Below, one piece after another: positions 33,190 through 43,068 of a stretch of DNA of 64,000 nucleotides. Location of the stretch: contig CM072511.1 of NCBI GenBank assembly GCA_036898135.1, positions 49,003,081 through 49,067,080 on the forward strand. Reading direction: 5' to 3'. Under the pieces are notes generated by a model that saw nothing but the letters and a program-made list of their open reading frames with translations, made no database searches and was not told where the DNA came from. This DNA comes from Oncomelania hupensis (Eukaryota; Mollusca; Gastropoda; Littorinimorpha; Pomatiopsidae). The translations under genes and the position numbers were made by a program. How positions within the stretch are numbered: the stretch's first letter is position 1; every line of letters begins with the position of its first letter.

Positions 33190-33300
33190 TAAATAAACAA
33201 AATTTACTTTCAATAAAGTGTATGAAGGTGTAGATATTTGTACGAAGTCCCCTATATACGCTATTGTGTCCGGGGACGGTAATCTACCTACCTACCTACC
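33190..33300 (+). mobile_element. SINE 3' end with terminal hairpin and (CTAC)n tail
   Basis: GTCCCC (33247) and GGGGAC (33272) form a stem around TATATACGCTATTGTGTCC. GGTAATCTACCTACCTACC follows as the tail. Confidence 0.7.
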
Positions 33301-33393
33301 ATATTTGTACGCTTATTCATTCACAACTGGATGCGCAAGGACTACGCCATGCACATCTGCCATCAGTGCAGTTCTTCAAAGATCAAAGAAGTT

Positions 33394-33910
33394 TTTTAAT
33401 GATTAATTGATTGATTGTTGCTTTAGGTCCAGCGGACTCTTCCGAGCCAAATCAGGACCGGACAACCCCCGATCCGCATAAAAGATCTGCTGAAACAACC
33501 CTAGTGGGAAAATTGAATGCCCTCCACCGGCCAGTCACTTTACAATAAAGACATCCAACGCAGGGGACGGCTGAGGCTTTACCCCAACTACTCGAACCCC
33601 CGGTTACAAAAACAAAATAGAATACAAACATCATTATAAATTATCAACAAAACACATACATATAAAATGCCTATATTGCTAAATAATAACATCATAGGAA
33701 GCCCTAGTGACCACCCGGCAGAAAGCGTCCAACACTCCCAAGCTGATCCAACAGACCTCATACACAAACAAGGAGTCTTGTCCAGGAAGAGTTTTCAAGA
33801 AAAAAGGTAGGTCATTGAAAGAGCAAATGAGAAAGACAGCGACAGTGGGAATTTAAAGCACTAAATTTCCAAAAAGTGGGGATACTATTTATACTGAAAC
33901 CCCCCGGCAC
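33394..33910 (-). mobile_element. Family A copy upstream of the membrane-protein gene
   Basis: TCAAAGAAGTT flanks both sides (33383-33393, 33911-33921). On the minus strand it starts GTGCCGGGGGGTTTCAG and ends with the AATC tail. It has a small inner deletion near 33810, removing the CTAGCGAAGAAGAAG block. Confidence 0.9.
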
Positions 33911-34222
33911 TCAAAGAAGTTATGATCGTCCAGCCGGCAATTCGAAAGTAAACAATTAACTGCGCAAAGAGCAAGATTCCTCTAGTACACAGGACTTTCT
34001 AGTCGTATTACACTTTTTTTTATACTAAATATAATAAAATCCGACTCTGAGTTAATAGAATTTCGTTGTAATGTAATTCTGCATTCATCTAGAATTAGAG
34101 TATTATAGATAACCAAAGGGAGATGCGTCACAGGCATAGGCGCTCGCGTGTGCAGATACATAAAACATAACTAAAGGGAAACCCGTCACAGGCTTAGGCG
34201 CTCACGTATCCAGATACAAGCG

Positions 34223-35167
34223 CCTGTGGATTGGTCCTATCCTATCCTGTCCCGTAACCCGAAGGTCGTAGGGGCACCACAGATGATCGTTTAACCAGCA
34301 TACTCCATCTTTCTCTGTCCTCAGCAGCCCTGATGGCTTCGCTCAGTGTCAAACCAGTCCATTCTCGAATGTTGTCCTCCCACCTCTTTTTCGGTCTCCC
34401 TTTTCTTCTACCTCCTTGCACTGTGCCTTGCAGAATAGTCTTTGCAAGGCCTGATGATCTGGTGACGTGGCCATACCACCGAAGTTTCCGTTTCTTCACC
34501 ACTGTTAGCAGGTCATCATGTTGTCCAATAGCTTGTGTGATGGTCTGTCGGACTTCGTCGTTGGTGATGTGTTGGGTATAGGAAATGCCCAGAAGTCTTC
34601 TGTAGCACCTCATCTCCATGCTTTGTATTCTTCGTTGGAGATCTGCTGTGAGGGTCCATGCTTCGCAAGCATATAGGAAGATGGAGATGACAAGGGAGCG
34701 CAGCAGTCTTACTTTGGAATGTAGACTGATGGTCCTGTCTTTCCAAATGGGCTTCAACCTTGTCAGGGCAGCAGTTGTTTGTGCGATCCTGGAGAGGACT
34801 TCCTGTCGGGACCCATTGTCTGATACAATGGCTCCTAAATATTTGAAGCTATGCACTGTGTCGAGGGATTGGCCTTGGACTTTGATGTCCGTATTGATGC
34901 CATTGGTGTTGTTGGTCATCATTTTGGTCTTCTCTGCACTTATTTCCATTCCATAGGCTTTGGAGGTGGTGTCAAGCCTCTGTACCAGCTGTTCAAGTTC
35001 TTGTTCCTCTCCAGCCAATCCATCAATGTCATCTGCAAAACGAAGATTGGAGATTGCTCTACCCCCTATGCTGACTGTGCCTTCATGGTCTGCAAGAGCA
35101 TCCGACATGATGCGCTCTAGGAAGATGTTGAAGAGTGTTGGAGAGAGTAGGCATCCTGTGGATTGGT
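34223..35167 (-). mobile_element. LINE copy 2, 5'-truncated insertion with 13-bp target duplication
   Basis: CCTGTGGATTGGT lies at 34223-34235 and 35155-35167. The element (34236-35154) holds the 3' part of the LINE seen at window start and ends with a GGATAGGATAGGA tail on the minus strand. The 5' break lies within the RT. Confidence 0.93.
34242..35108 (-). CDS. LINE copy 2 RT C-terminal half, open frame
   Basis: 288 open codons encode the second half of a LINE RT. It has AISNLRFADDIDGLAG (catalytic Asp pair), EKTKMMTNN, FKYLGAIVSDNG, SKVRLLRSLVISIFLYACEA and LKWYGH-like RKLRWYGHVTR, then a basic GRRKGRPKKRWEDNIREWTG. The frame is undamaged, so this insertion is young compared with copy 1. 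It cannot move alone because the endonuclease and the first half of the RT are missing. Confidence 0.92.
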   Translation of the reverse strand: MSDALADHEGTVSIGGRAISNLRFADDIDGLAGEEQELEQLVQRLDTTSKAYGMEISAEKTKMMTNNTNGINTDIKVQGQSLDTVHSFKYLGAIVSDNGSRQEVLSRIAQTTAALTRLKPIWKDRTISLHSKVRLLRSLVISIFLYACEAWTLTADLQRRIQSMEMRCYRRLLGISYTQHITNDEVRQTITQAIGQHDDLLTVVKKRKLRWYGHVTRSSGLAKTILQGTVQGGRRKGRPKKRWEDNIREWTGLTLSEAIRAAEDRERWSMLVKRSSVVPLRPSGYGTG

Positions 35168-35198
35168 AGATCTCTGATACTTCGTGTCACGCGTGGGC

Positions 35199-35330
35199 CC
35201 AATGCATAGCGGTAGACTTCACACGAAGTTATCAACTAGTTCGCAAGTTACGAACTTTGAGCAATAGTTCGTAATGCATGAGCCAGTAGGCCGCACCTAA
35301 GTTACCAACTACGGTAGACCGCATAGGAAG
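35199..35330. repeat. Small repeat block, inverted relative of 36143-36236
   Basis: TGCATAGCGGTAGACTTCA and AACTACGGTAGACCGCATA frame this block. The same words recur in reverse complement at 36143-36236. Confidence 0.5.
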
Positions 35331-36142
35331 TGGACTACGAGCTCGAATCACATAACAAATCCATTTGAGGTGTGGAACTATAGTCAATTTCTAAAAAGAT
35401 TCCGATTGGCGAGGCACATGATTTTAGAGCTAGCCAATGTGCTAGACGACAGCATCGAATTTCCCCCTTGCAAGAAAGAGGTCATTCAGCCCCTTGTTGC
35501 AGTTGTTGTGTCTTGTACTCCGGTGATACGCCACTGGCTGTAGCCTGACACATGCTTTCAAGGATATTGTTTACATTTGCAAAAATAATACAACTATAAA
35601 ACATATCATTCATGACTGCAGTGCAGCAATATATTCCACAGAACATTCATACTGTTCAAAGTATTTTAAAAAATATATTGACTATTGTATAATCATAGCA
35701 AAATCTTTAATTCATAACAATCTCTCTTTCGCAAAAATCTGCCTTTCGCTTGGTAGACTCCATATAGGCCTAACATTTATGGGCATGCGCAATCCCTTCT
35801 TCTTCTTTGATGTGGGCAGCCAACTTCAATATATTGAAGAAACTTGCTGCGCTGGATTTGGGGGCTGCTGATCCGGAAATACTGTACGACGACTATAATC
35901 ATAGATAGTGATATTTAAAGATGTTTGTCGTGCTTATACTATAGCTGTATAATAGGTTCTGAGGAATAGAAGGGGAAGGAGGGGGGAGGGGGGAGGGGGT
36001 TGGAGGTGCAGTTGGGTTTTAATGGAGGAGCTGCACAACGCTAGCCTGAAATGAGGCCAGGGTCGTTGCGGAGACCTCTTCAGGCAAGGTAATGCTGGGG
36101 ATTCCCCTGCCTAAAAAAAAAATCAGGTCAGAACTTCTTATA
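35331..36142. other. Unresolved sequence, no gene seen
   Basis: No reading frame with domain features. A purine-rich G run lies at 35966-36010. Confidence 0.4.
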
Positions 36143-36236
36143 CGTGCATAGCGCTCTACCGTAGTTCGCAATTACATGAAAGTTTATAACTTCGAAGTTT
36201 GTAACTTTCCGCAATTGAAGTCTGCTGCTATGCACC
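36143..36236. repeat. Short palindrome-ended element
   Basis: Starts CGTGCATAGCGCTCTACCG and ends CTGCTGCTATGCACCG, so GTGCATAGC and GCTATGCAC are inverted ends about 90 bp apart. It may be a miniature inverted-repeat element. Confidence 0.5.
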
Positions 36237-36351
36237 GAAACTGCCCCGGTGTCACATCCTTCAAGTTCCGGGTATCCTAGTTTATCCGAGCGCATTTGCG
36301 CATGCGCTAGGTCATGTCGGGCCGGCTTTTTCACGAAGTTCTTAGGCGTCA

Positions 36352-36427
36352 TAACCCTAACCCTAACCCAAACCCTAACCCTAACCCTAAACTCTTAACT
36401 CTAACCCAAACCCTAACCCTAACCCTT
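36352..36427 (-). repeat. Interstitial telomeric repeat (TTAGGG)n
   Basis: About twelve units of CCCTAA on the plus strand, some degenerate (CCCAAA, CTCTTAA). TTAGGG is the telomere unit of molluscs and most animals. Confidence 0.93.
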
Positions 36428-37060
36428 ACGAAGACTATGATAGCACTGTGCGCATGCGTCGAATTTTGTAACGCGTCGACCAATCAGAATGCTCCCATTC
36501 GCTCCCAGCCCAGCTAAGATACTAGGAACTGTGAGGATGTCACACCGGGTTGTCAAAAAAAAGAAAAAAAAAGCGCCACAAAACGTTTCGATTGCTCCGC
36601 ATGAACTATTTTTGCTTCTGGGCAACCTTTTTTTTTTTCTTTTTTTTTTTTTTAACGGTTAGAGTCCCCGGTCCTCATGCGTATGGGGTACTGTAATGAA
36701 GACGGCAGGAGGAGACGTAGCCGACGAAGCAGTTGTGTGGCGAAAAGGGAAGGCGAAGAGGATGATAAAGAGACATGTAGAGTCGGAGCGCTCGAGGCAG
36801 CATAAGGAGGAGTAAGCAGACGCGCCGCATGAGGAGGGCCAGGCGAAGAGTGCCATTGGCGTGGAGCCCAAGGGAGGAGCGATGAGCAGCAGAAAAATGG
36901 CTCGTCGAGGTGTGGTATGACGTGGTGCCCAAGGATAAAATGAAAGGCCGTGTGGAGAGGAGTGTGCACATCAAGTCTCCTCTCTGAAAATCCTTAACGG
37001 GAAGAGAGGGGACTATAAACTGATTAAAAAAAAAGAAAAGAGGAGTGGATTTTTTTTAAA

Positions 37061-37125
37061 GTCCCCTATACGCTTATTGTGTCCGGGGACGTTAATTGTA
37101 CTCCAAAAAAAAAAAAAAAAGAGGA
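37061..37125 (+). mobile_element. Very short hairpin-tailed SINE insertion with target duplication
   Basis: AAAGAGGAGTGGATT occurs near 37036-37052 and again near 37117-37132. Between the copies lies GTCCCC (37061) to GGGGAC (37090), GTTAATTGTACTCC and an A run. It is therefore a roughly 60-bp, 5'-truncated insertion. Confidence 0.7.
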
Positions 37126-37133
37126 GTGGATTG

Positions 37134-37529
37134 CTACAAATGCCAAGGCCCATTACTCGGACGCGTGCCGTCGGCCAGACCAGTGTCGAAGCCCCACCGA
37201 AACAGGTCCAGGGCGTAATCGATTAACACCGGTTCAAAATGAGGGGCGAGAAATTTGGAATACTCCATCTGCTTGAGGAACTCAGAACTAGAGGGGCCGC
37301 TGTTCACCTGAGTGGTGAAGTTTCTGATTTTGATACCGGAGACTCCGCTGCCGGGGGGAGTCTGTGACATGGCGTCACTCTTAGCAGTGTCAGTGTCGGT
37401 CTGTGCACCGAACTCAGAGGTATTAGGGCTACACAAAGGCTGTGTCCGACCAGCCAGGCTGCGGACCGTGTCTGTGAGCCCAGCAACCGTTTGGGCAAGC
37501 TGTTCGACCATCTTTTCAAGTTTGTGCAC
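37134..37529 (-). CDS. Retroelement gag-like or recombinase-associated ORF fragment
   Basis: 131 codons on the minus strand: a heptad-like start (KLEKMVEQLAQTVAGLTDTV), a polar Ser/Thr/Gly-rich middle, then VLIDYALDLFRWGFDTGLAD. The last block resembles the 'LLDGF-GF-IGY' module found in proteins of tyrosine-recombinase retroelements. That is a weak resemblance only. The GC-rich composition contrasts with nearby host DNA, so it is likely part of a mobile element. Confidence 0.4.
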   Translation of the reverse strand: MHKLEKMVEQLAQTVAGLTDTVRSLAGRTQPLCSPNTSEFGAQTDTDTAKSDAMSQTPPGSGVSGIKIRNFTTQVNSGPSSSEFLKQMEYSKFLAPHFEPVLIDYALDLFRWGFDTGLADGTRPSNGPWHL

Positions 37530-39281
37530 TGCATCCCAAGGGTCGCGGCAGCCTGGAGTAGGCGCAGGCGGCGCTTATTGGGGGTAAAATCCCGTTAGTT
37601 GCAGGAGGAACTGGATGAGAGAGCCGACCAGTTCGGTCTGCAGGGGGCGACGGTGGAGGGTCGGCCACCGCAGGGGTGGCGGGAGCACGTGATACTATCC
37701 ATGCGGATTGGGTGTGCGCCGGCGGTGGCGCAGGAACGGTGAGTTGTTTACGAGCCAGGTGTGACAGTCGGACTATTAGCTCTGGCTCTGCTTGCGCCAA
37801 CTTTCCCCACTCGCCGGCTGACCGCACGGTCCAAGCCCCGCCCAGCTATTACAGTCCCACGTGACCCTGAGACTAGACCCTGGAACTGTTAGACTTAAGT
37901 TCGTCAGTCCAATTCCGCTAGCCCGAGCGAACACACTGCTTGCCGAAGGCACGTCTGCACCCACGTTGCGACCGCTGAGCTTCGCCAATATTCTCGTGTT
38001 TCAACCCGTTCCTTGGTCCAGGTAAGAGTGGTGACTTATTTCATATCATTTAGCATCCCCTTCACCCATCGATTTTCCCCACATGTTCGTATGTCTTGTA
38101 GATGTTTACGTCCATGTCTGTGGTTTGCCTTGATGTATTGCTTGTGATATGCATTTTACTTCTTGTTTCCATTATCTGTAGTTTGATTGTTGCTCATGCC
38201 ATGCTTGTATTTATACCTGTATATCCCCCTGTCTAGACTCTTGTATAAATCCCCCATGCCATGTTGCCCTGTTACTTAGATTAAAGTCCCCCAGTAAAGC
38301 ACCCTTGCATATAATAGCCATTGTCCTGTATTTATCCCCTTTGCTTCTCCCCTGATCCTATTGTATAAATATCCACCCCTGCTGTCCATAACCCCATTTT
38401 AGGCGCCGAAACCCTTACACGTTATCGGCCGCTGTTAAACTCCACCGGACCCCAATAGCCATTGTTGATATTGTTGGACAGTTGGAACGCACCGGTCAGT
38501 CTTCGCCGGCGTTTCCAGATTCAAAATCTGACTGGCATGCGCGCTCAATGGCGCGGCATCCAGAGTATGGATGCACCTCTGATACTGAGTCAATACTCCA
38601 TTCCAGAACGGGTCCTTATACCGGGCTACTGCGAGACTCTGACCCGCTGCGTGGAACCCATATCCCCTGGTTGACACTGTGAAGCGTGAGAGAAGAAATA
38701 CAGCCCAACCGGCAAGCACCGTTGACCGGTTGTACCACAAGCCTCCGATTACTCAAGAACCCGACCCAGTGACCTGGACTGGACGACCGAAGCCACGCCA
38801 CTGACCCATTACGCAACCGCTATCCAGACTCCGGAGGCAACCACAGCCTACGTGCCTAGCAGATAAGTGCGCACCCTGCGCACACCACAATTCTCGGAAT
38901 ATCTGGCTACCCACGCTAAAGCAGCCAGATACCCCTTTGCCACATGATGATATCAGTCCATATTCGCCCCAGTGACTCTCAAATAGCTAAACCAGAATAA
39001 CTCCAAGATACCCTGGACGTTAACAGACTATCACTAGTGACTCAGCCATAAGCCTACCCCCTACGTCCGACCTGCATCAATTTAATAAATTGTCTAATAT
39101 TGTATTATAACACCCGACTTCCCCTTGTTCAAATTTTCCACTAGTTTAGTTTGTATTCTTCTCGTCTGTCCTTATAACTTTCTATCATTCTTTAGTACTT
39201 CCAGCATTATTTCCCTGAACGTCACCGTACGTTGGCCTAGTCAAGGGAGGCAACACAGCGCGGGGGAATAATTGCTAATCC
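37530..39281. other. GC-richer, probably retroelement-derived DNA, unresolved
   Basis: No clear domain. AGTCAAGGGAGGCAACAC near 39239 and GGCGCCGAAACCC near 38403 look like retroelement words (a similar CCAAGGGAGGTAATT is at 63771), but no paired LTRs could be defined. Confidence 0.4.
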
Positions 39282-40278
39282 TCATCCCCCCAACCCCCTA
39301 TATTCGTGACACCAGGCATAAGGCCTGGGCTCGTGGCATGTATTAGCTGCCCTGAGTTGGTTCGCGAGAACGCGCTCCCTCAGGGCGGGACATTTGTGGT
39401 TTGAGGCCGAGTGATCGCCTAGGCAGTTAAGGCAAGATCTCCTCTCGGCTCTGCATTGGGCGCCGGAGTGTCCGGAAACGCCACAGGAGGAGCATATCTG
39501 AACGGATTTACAGAATTTCCTGGTGTGACCATACCTCTGACAGTGGAAACAGCGGATCAACTCCGCGACGTATGGCCTCACTGGAAATTCTCTGCGGTTT
39601 ATCAAAAGGGTAGAGGGCAGACTGGAAGCTTCAATGGTGACCCTGACCGACGCCGATGGATGTCCATCCAAGCGGTGCAAGCGGCGAACGCGTTTGATAA
39701 CACACACCCGTACGGAACCATCAGGACCGACTGATCTCTCGCATTTGGCCATAATGTCCTCCTCCGCTACTGTGGAGGGGATATCCTGTTCGACTCCTTC
39801 CACCACGGGGCTGGGAATGGAGCAGGAAACCGAAAACTGACCTATTATGGACATCCCGGCCAGTTTCTGTTGCTGGGAACGGGTAACACACCCCACCAGG
39901 CATCCGTCGCCAAGCGGCCTAACTCTGTCAAGGGCCAACCGACACCCGCAGTATCTCGACCAACCGCCAGCTCAGCGACTTCAGAGACGCAGAGTCTGTG
40001 TTCTCCAGAAACTTAACAATGACCGGATAATGGCACAAACTATAGCTCGGCAGAGGAGGAGGGTTCGGCGGCACCCTGTTACTGGTTCTACGCCTGCCGG
40101 CGACGGCAGTCCAGTTCGCTTCGCGGAGGTCGGATGGATCGGGTAATGCAGGCTGGGGGGAGCGCACCAGGTGTTCTGGCCCCGCCGGGGAACAAGCCGT
40201 CTCAGTGACTCTAGTCTCCGGAACCAGGTCCGGGGAGGAGTCCACCTCCGCCGTCGCGACCTCATTCATGTCCTCCAA
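39282..40278 (-). pseudogene. LINE ORF1 (gag-like) with three zinc knuckles
   Basis: The minus strand encodes, from a Met at 40278, an acidic then Pro-rich start and VIVKFLENTDSASLKSLSWR. After a single frameshift near 39930 it continues RVRPLGDGCLVGCVTRSQQQ and reaches three Cys clusters: CFHCQRYGHTRKFC, CSSCGVSGHSGAQC and CLNCLGDHSASNHKC. This is the layout of ORF1 nucleic-acid-binding proteins of Jockey- and I-type LINEs, which coat the element RNA. The matching ORF2 should lie to the left on the minus strand but none is seen, so the element is incomplete. Confidence 0.82.
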
Positions 40279-41398
40279 AGAGGACGACGGTAGGAATCAG
40301 TGAGAGTCTCCCAAGTTCTTTTCCTGCTGGGAGTGAATAGACCAACTCCCGAAGGGGTAACCAGGTCGCCCGCCGCGGGAGCAGATACCGCGCAGGGCTC
40401 CGACTCGCCCGCGCAAGTTTCCGCTTCAGCAGTATCCATACGGCTTTTAACAACCAGATAGTCTTTCCTAGACGCCCCCAACAAGCACTGGCGCCCGGGG
40501 AGGGGGAAGGGGGGGGGGGGTGTTAACGCGAGATTTAGGCTTCCCCATCACCGTGTCCTAAGACTGGGAAAAAAAAGTGAGCCACAAAGCCACAGACCAA
40601 AGAATAAAATCCGATTCAGGACCAAAAGATAAAACTACTGTAAAAGTCTGACAAAAACTAAAAACGAATGAAACTACGGGCTGATGAATACAGAGGCCTA
40701 ACCTAGGCCTACAAAATTAATACCGAGCTGAGAACTTATAAAAATTCAGCCGGACAATAAAAGGCGTAAGTTAAAAGAAGGAAAAAGTAATGAACAAAGT
40801 ACGAGTCCAGGATTCAGTACATAAAAGTTCCTATAACAGCTAAAACCCACTAGGAGAGGACCAAGAATTAGTTAACTGTCCCCTATACGCAACGTGTCCG
40901 GGGACGTTAATCTACACAAGTCAAGCCAATAGAGGACCAGCACAAACGGCTATATGTCCCACTCCTATGGGATGAGACGGCGGTCTCTGGGGGACAAAAA
41001 AAATAGAAAAAAAGAATATAGTCACCAAGGTGCGCGGAGTCCAACCAGCCGTCCGGCGTGGGAGAGTAAAGGGTGGGCTCGCGACCGAGACGTGAGGCAC
41101 AAACAGCACCAGCCGACAAGCAGTAAAGCTGTCCTTAAAGAACAACCGGCTGTGCAAGGTTAGAGGCCATCGATAGCAAAATCAGGGAATGAAGCACAAA
41201 CCCCTCTCGGAAGGCGAGAAGCAGTGGAAGTCGCTGTTTAACGAGGTCGGAACAAAGAACGAAGACGAGAAGCACAACACCCTCTCTCCTGGAGCAACTT
41301 TTGATGAATCTGGTCGATGATTGATGATGATCATCGCAACCTTTTGACATAATTAAGCGAGCGCTTTTAAATTGGCCAGCACATGTTGACTGCACAAC
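40279..41398. other. Probable LINE 5' region, hairpin SINE tail, no gene
   Basis: GC-rich sequence upstream of ORF1 changes to AT-rich near 40560. A hairpin-tail motif is at 40878-40905. No host gene is seen. Confidence 0.45.
40878..40915 (+). repeat. Hairpin-tailed SINE 3' end
   Basis: GTCCCC (40878-40883) pairs with GGGGAC (40900-40905) around TATACGCAACGTGTCC. GTTAATCTACAC follows. Confidence 0.7.
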
Positions 41399-41595
41399 TA
41401 GGGGCCGGGTAGCTCAGTTGGTAGAGCGTCTTACTAGTAGTACTAACCGAAAGGTACCTGGTTCGAATCCCGGATTGGCCAATGTGTGACCATATTATTT
41501 TCCCCTTACCATCAACTGGTTCGCTGGTGTCAGAATAATGTGACCAGTAGTCGCCTATACGCTTCGGTGTCGTGTGACTAAAATCTACAGTTACA
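41399..41595 (+). mobile_element. Short tRNA-derived SINE with hairpin tail and target duplication
   Basis: GACTGCACAAC flanks both sides (41388-41398, 41596-41606). The head has GGGTAGCTCAGTTGGTAGAG (box A) and GGTTCGAATCC (box B). The tail has AGTCGCCTATACGC and GTGTGACTAAAATCTAC, which is a variant of the shared terminal hairpin. At 197 bp it is the complete founder-type copy that explains the tail-only fragments elsewhere. Confidence 0.85.
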
Positions 41596-41606
41596 GACTG
41601 CACAAC

Positions 41607-42255
41607 AGCCAATCAAGGTGAAGTTGGCAACAATATCATCACATATAAATACTAATTTATACCGATTGCACATAAACATAATTATTCCGTCAAATAACAA
41701 ATACACAAATCTTACCAGACTGTAAATGACAAAAAGTCCTCCCTTGCTATTTCACCATTTAACACATTGCCATTCGCAAATCGAAAGCCCCCGGCCCACT
41801 CTGGCAAATCGAAAGCCCCCAACTTTGGCAGCAAAATTTTTCTCTTCGCAAACAACCTTTCGAGACCACTACAGAGCGCTCTCCGCGGGCATGGGGTTGC
41901 GCAGACTTTCCGCCAAAATATGTACGTAGCGCTCTGCCTATTGCCAAACACGACTGTCTTGTGGTGTAAAACGCCTTGTTAGGCAGCTGTCCTGACCGTG
42001 CAGTTGCATTCCTTACAAATGGCTATAACGTCACTTTCATAATTATATTTGTGTGTGGTTTGTGGTCACTACTAACATGCATGTGAGATTTTATTGAAAT
42101 GTTCTCTCAGGTCTCTTTTGCAGTCTACATGTACCAGTAATTTCATAGCAGACGAGACCTTCTAAGTCCTGTAAAAGAATCCGTGTCCTTAAAATTCTAT
42201 GACGTTAATGACAATGACACAGAAATGAATTATGCCTATAACCTACATGTGCGTA
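41607..42255. other. No gene or repeat recognised
   Basis: AATCGAAAGCCCCC occurs twice, at about 41779 and 41808, in a small imperfect local duplication. Otherwise no feature. Confidence 0.4.
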
Positions 42256-42281
42256 GTCTACACACACACACACCTACACCC

Positions 42282-42328
<47 letters not shown>

Positions 42329-42381
42329 CACACACGCACACACACCCACACACACACACACACACACCCACACACACACAT
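42256..42381 (+). repeat. (CA)n microsatellite
   Basis: Long CA tract with scattered G and C interruptions. It causes artificial His-Thr and Cys-Val reading frames. Confidence 0.95.
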
Positions 42382-42794
42382 GACAGAGAGACTGCTGAAC
42401 CGTTTTCTTTACTCCTCGTTTACGTTTCATTATGTAATTTAAATAGGTATATTGTCTTCTTTGTGTGACATGGGTAGCTTTCTGCACACAACGGGTAAAT
42501 AAGATGCAAAGTAGCGATGTGTAGTGAAGGTTAAAAAATTATTATGGAAAGAACCATAGGCCACAGCGTAACTTACACTAGGCGAGACTGTCTCCCTCTT
42601 GTTTGCTATATGGAAGTTATGCACAAAACGCTACTGGTGAGTAACAAGCCATACCAACATCAAATCAGCTCTGCAATCTATACCACCTAAACCGGGTTGT
42701 CGATTCGTTGTTGTTTTGTACCTCAGTAATTTTGAAATAACTGACTGATTCAAAGTTACGCAAGATGACTAGACATTTAAATGTGTTTCCAAAC

Positions 42795-42853
42795 ATTCAC
42801 ACACACACACACACGCACCCCCCCGCACACACACACACCCACACGCACACACA
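42795..42853 (+). repeat. (CA)n microsatellite, interrupted
   Basis: CA units with a CCCCCCC interruption. Confidence 0.9.
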
Positions 42854-43068
42854 GCCCCCAATTTAGGATTTTTACAAGTGTTCATTTTTCTTGGTGGTTT
42901 TGTGCCTCGGATTTACCCTAACGAAGTAAAAGGAAAACATTAAATGATGGGCCATTATGTGAAATATCTGCAAGCCAAATATTATCAAAACAGGCAGTGG
43001 AACACACTGCTAAACACGATGACGGCCAACTCTCTTTGAATCATCCAGCCAGACACATACACAGCTGA

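Noticed and set aside
41402..41480. Functional tRNA gene
   Set aside because: Box A and box B are good, but the anticodon and acceptor stems do not pair properly. The unit is also flanked by an 11-bp target duplication with a non-tRNA tail, so it is a SINE.
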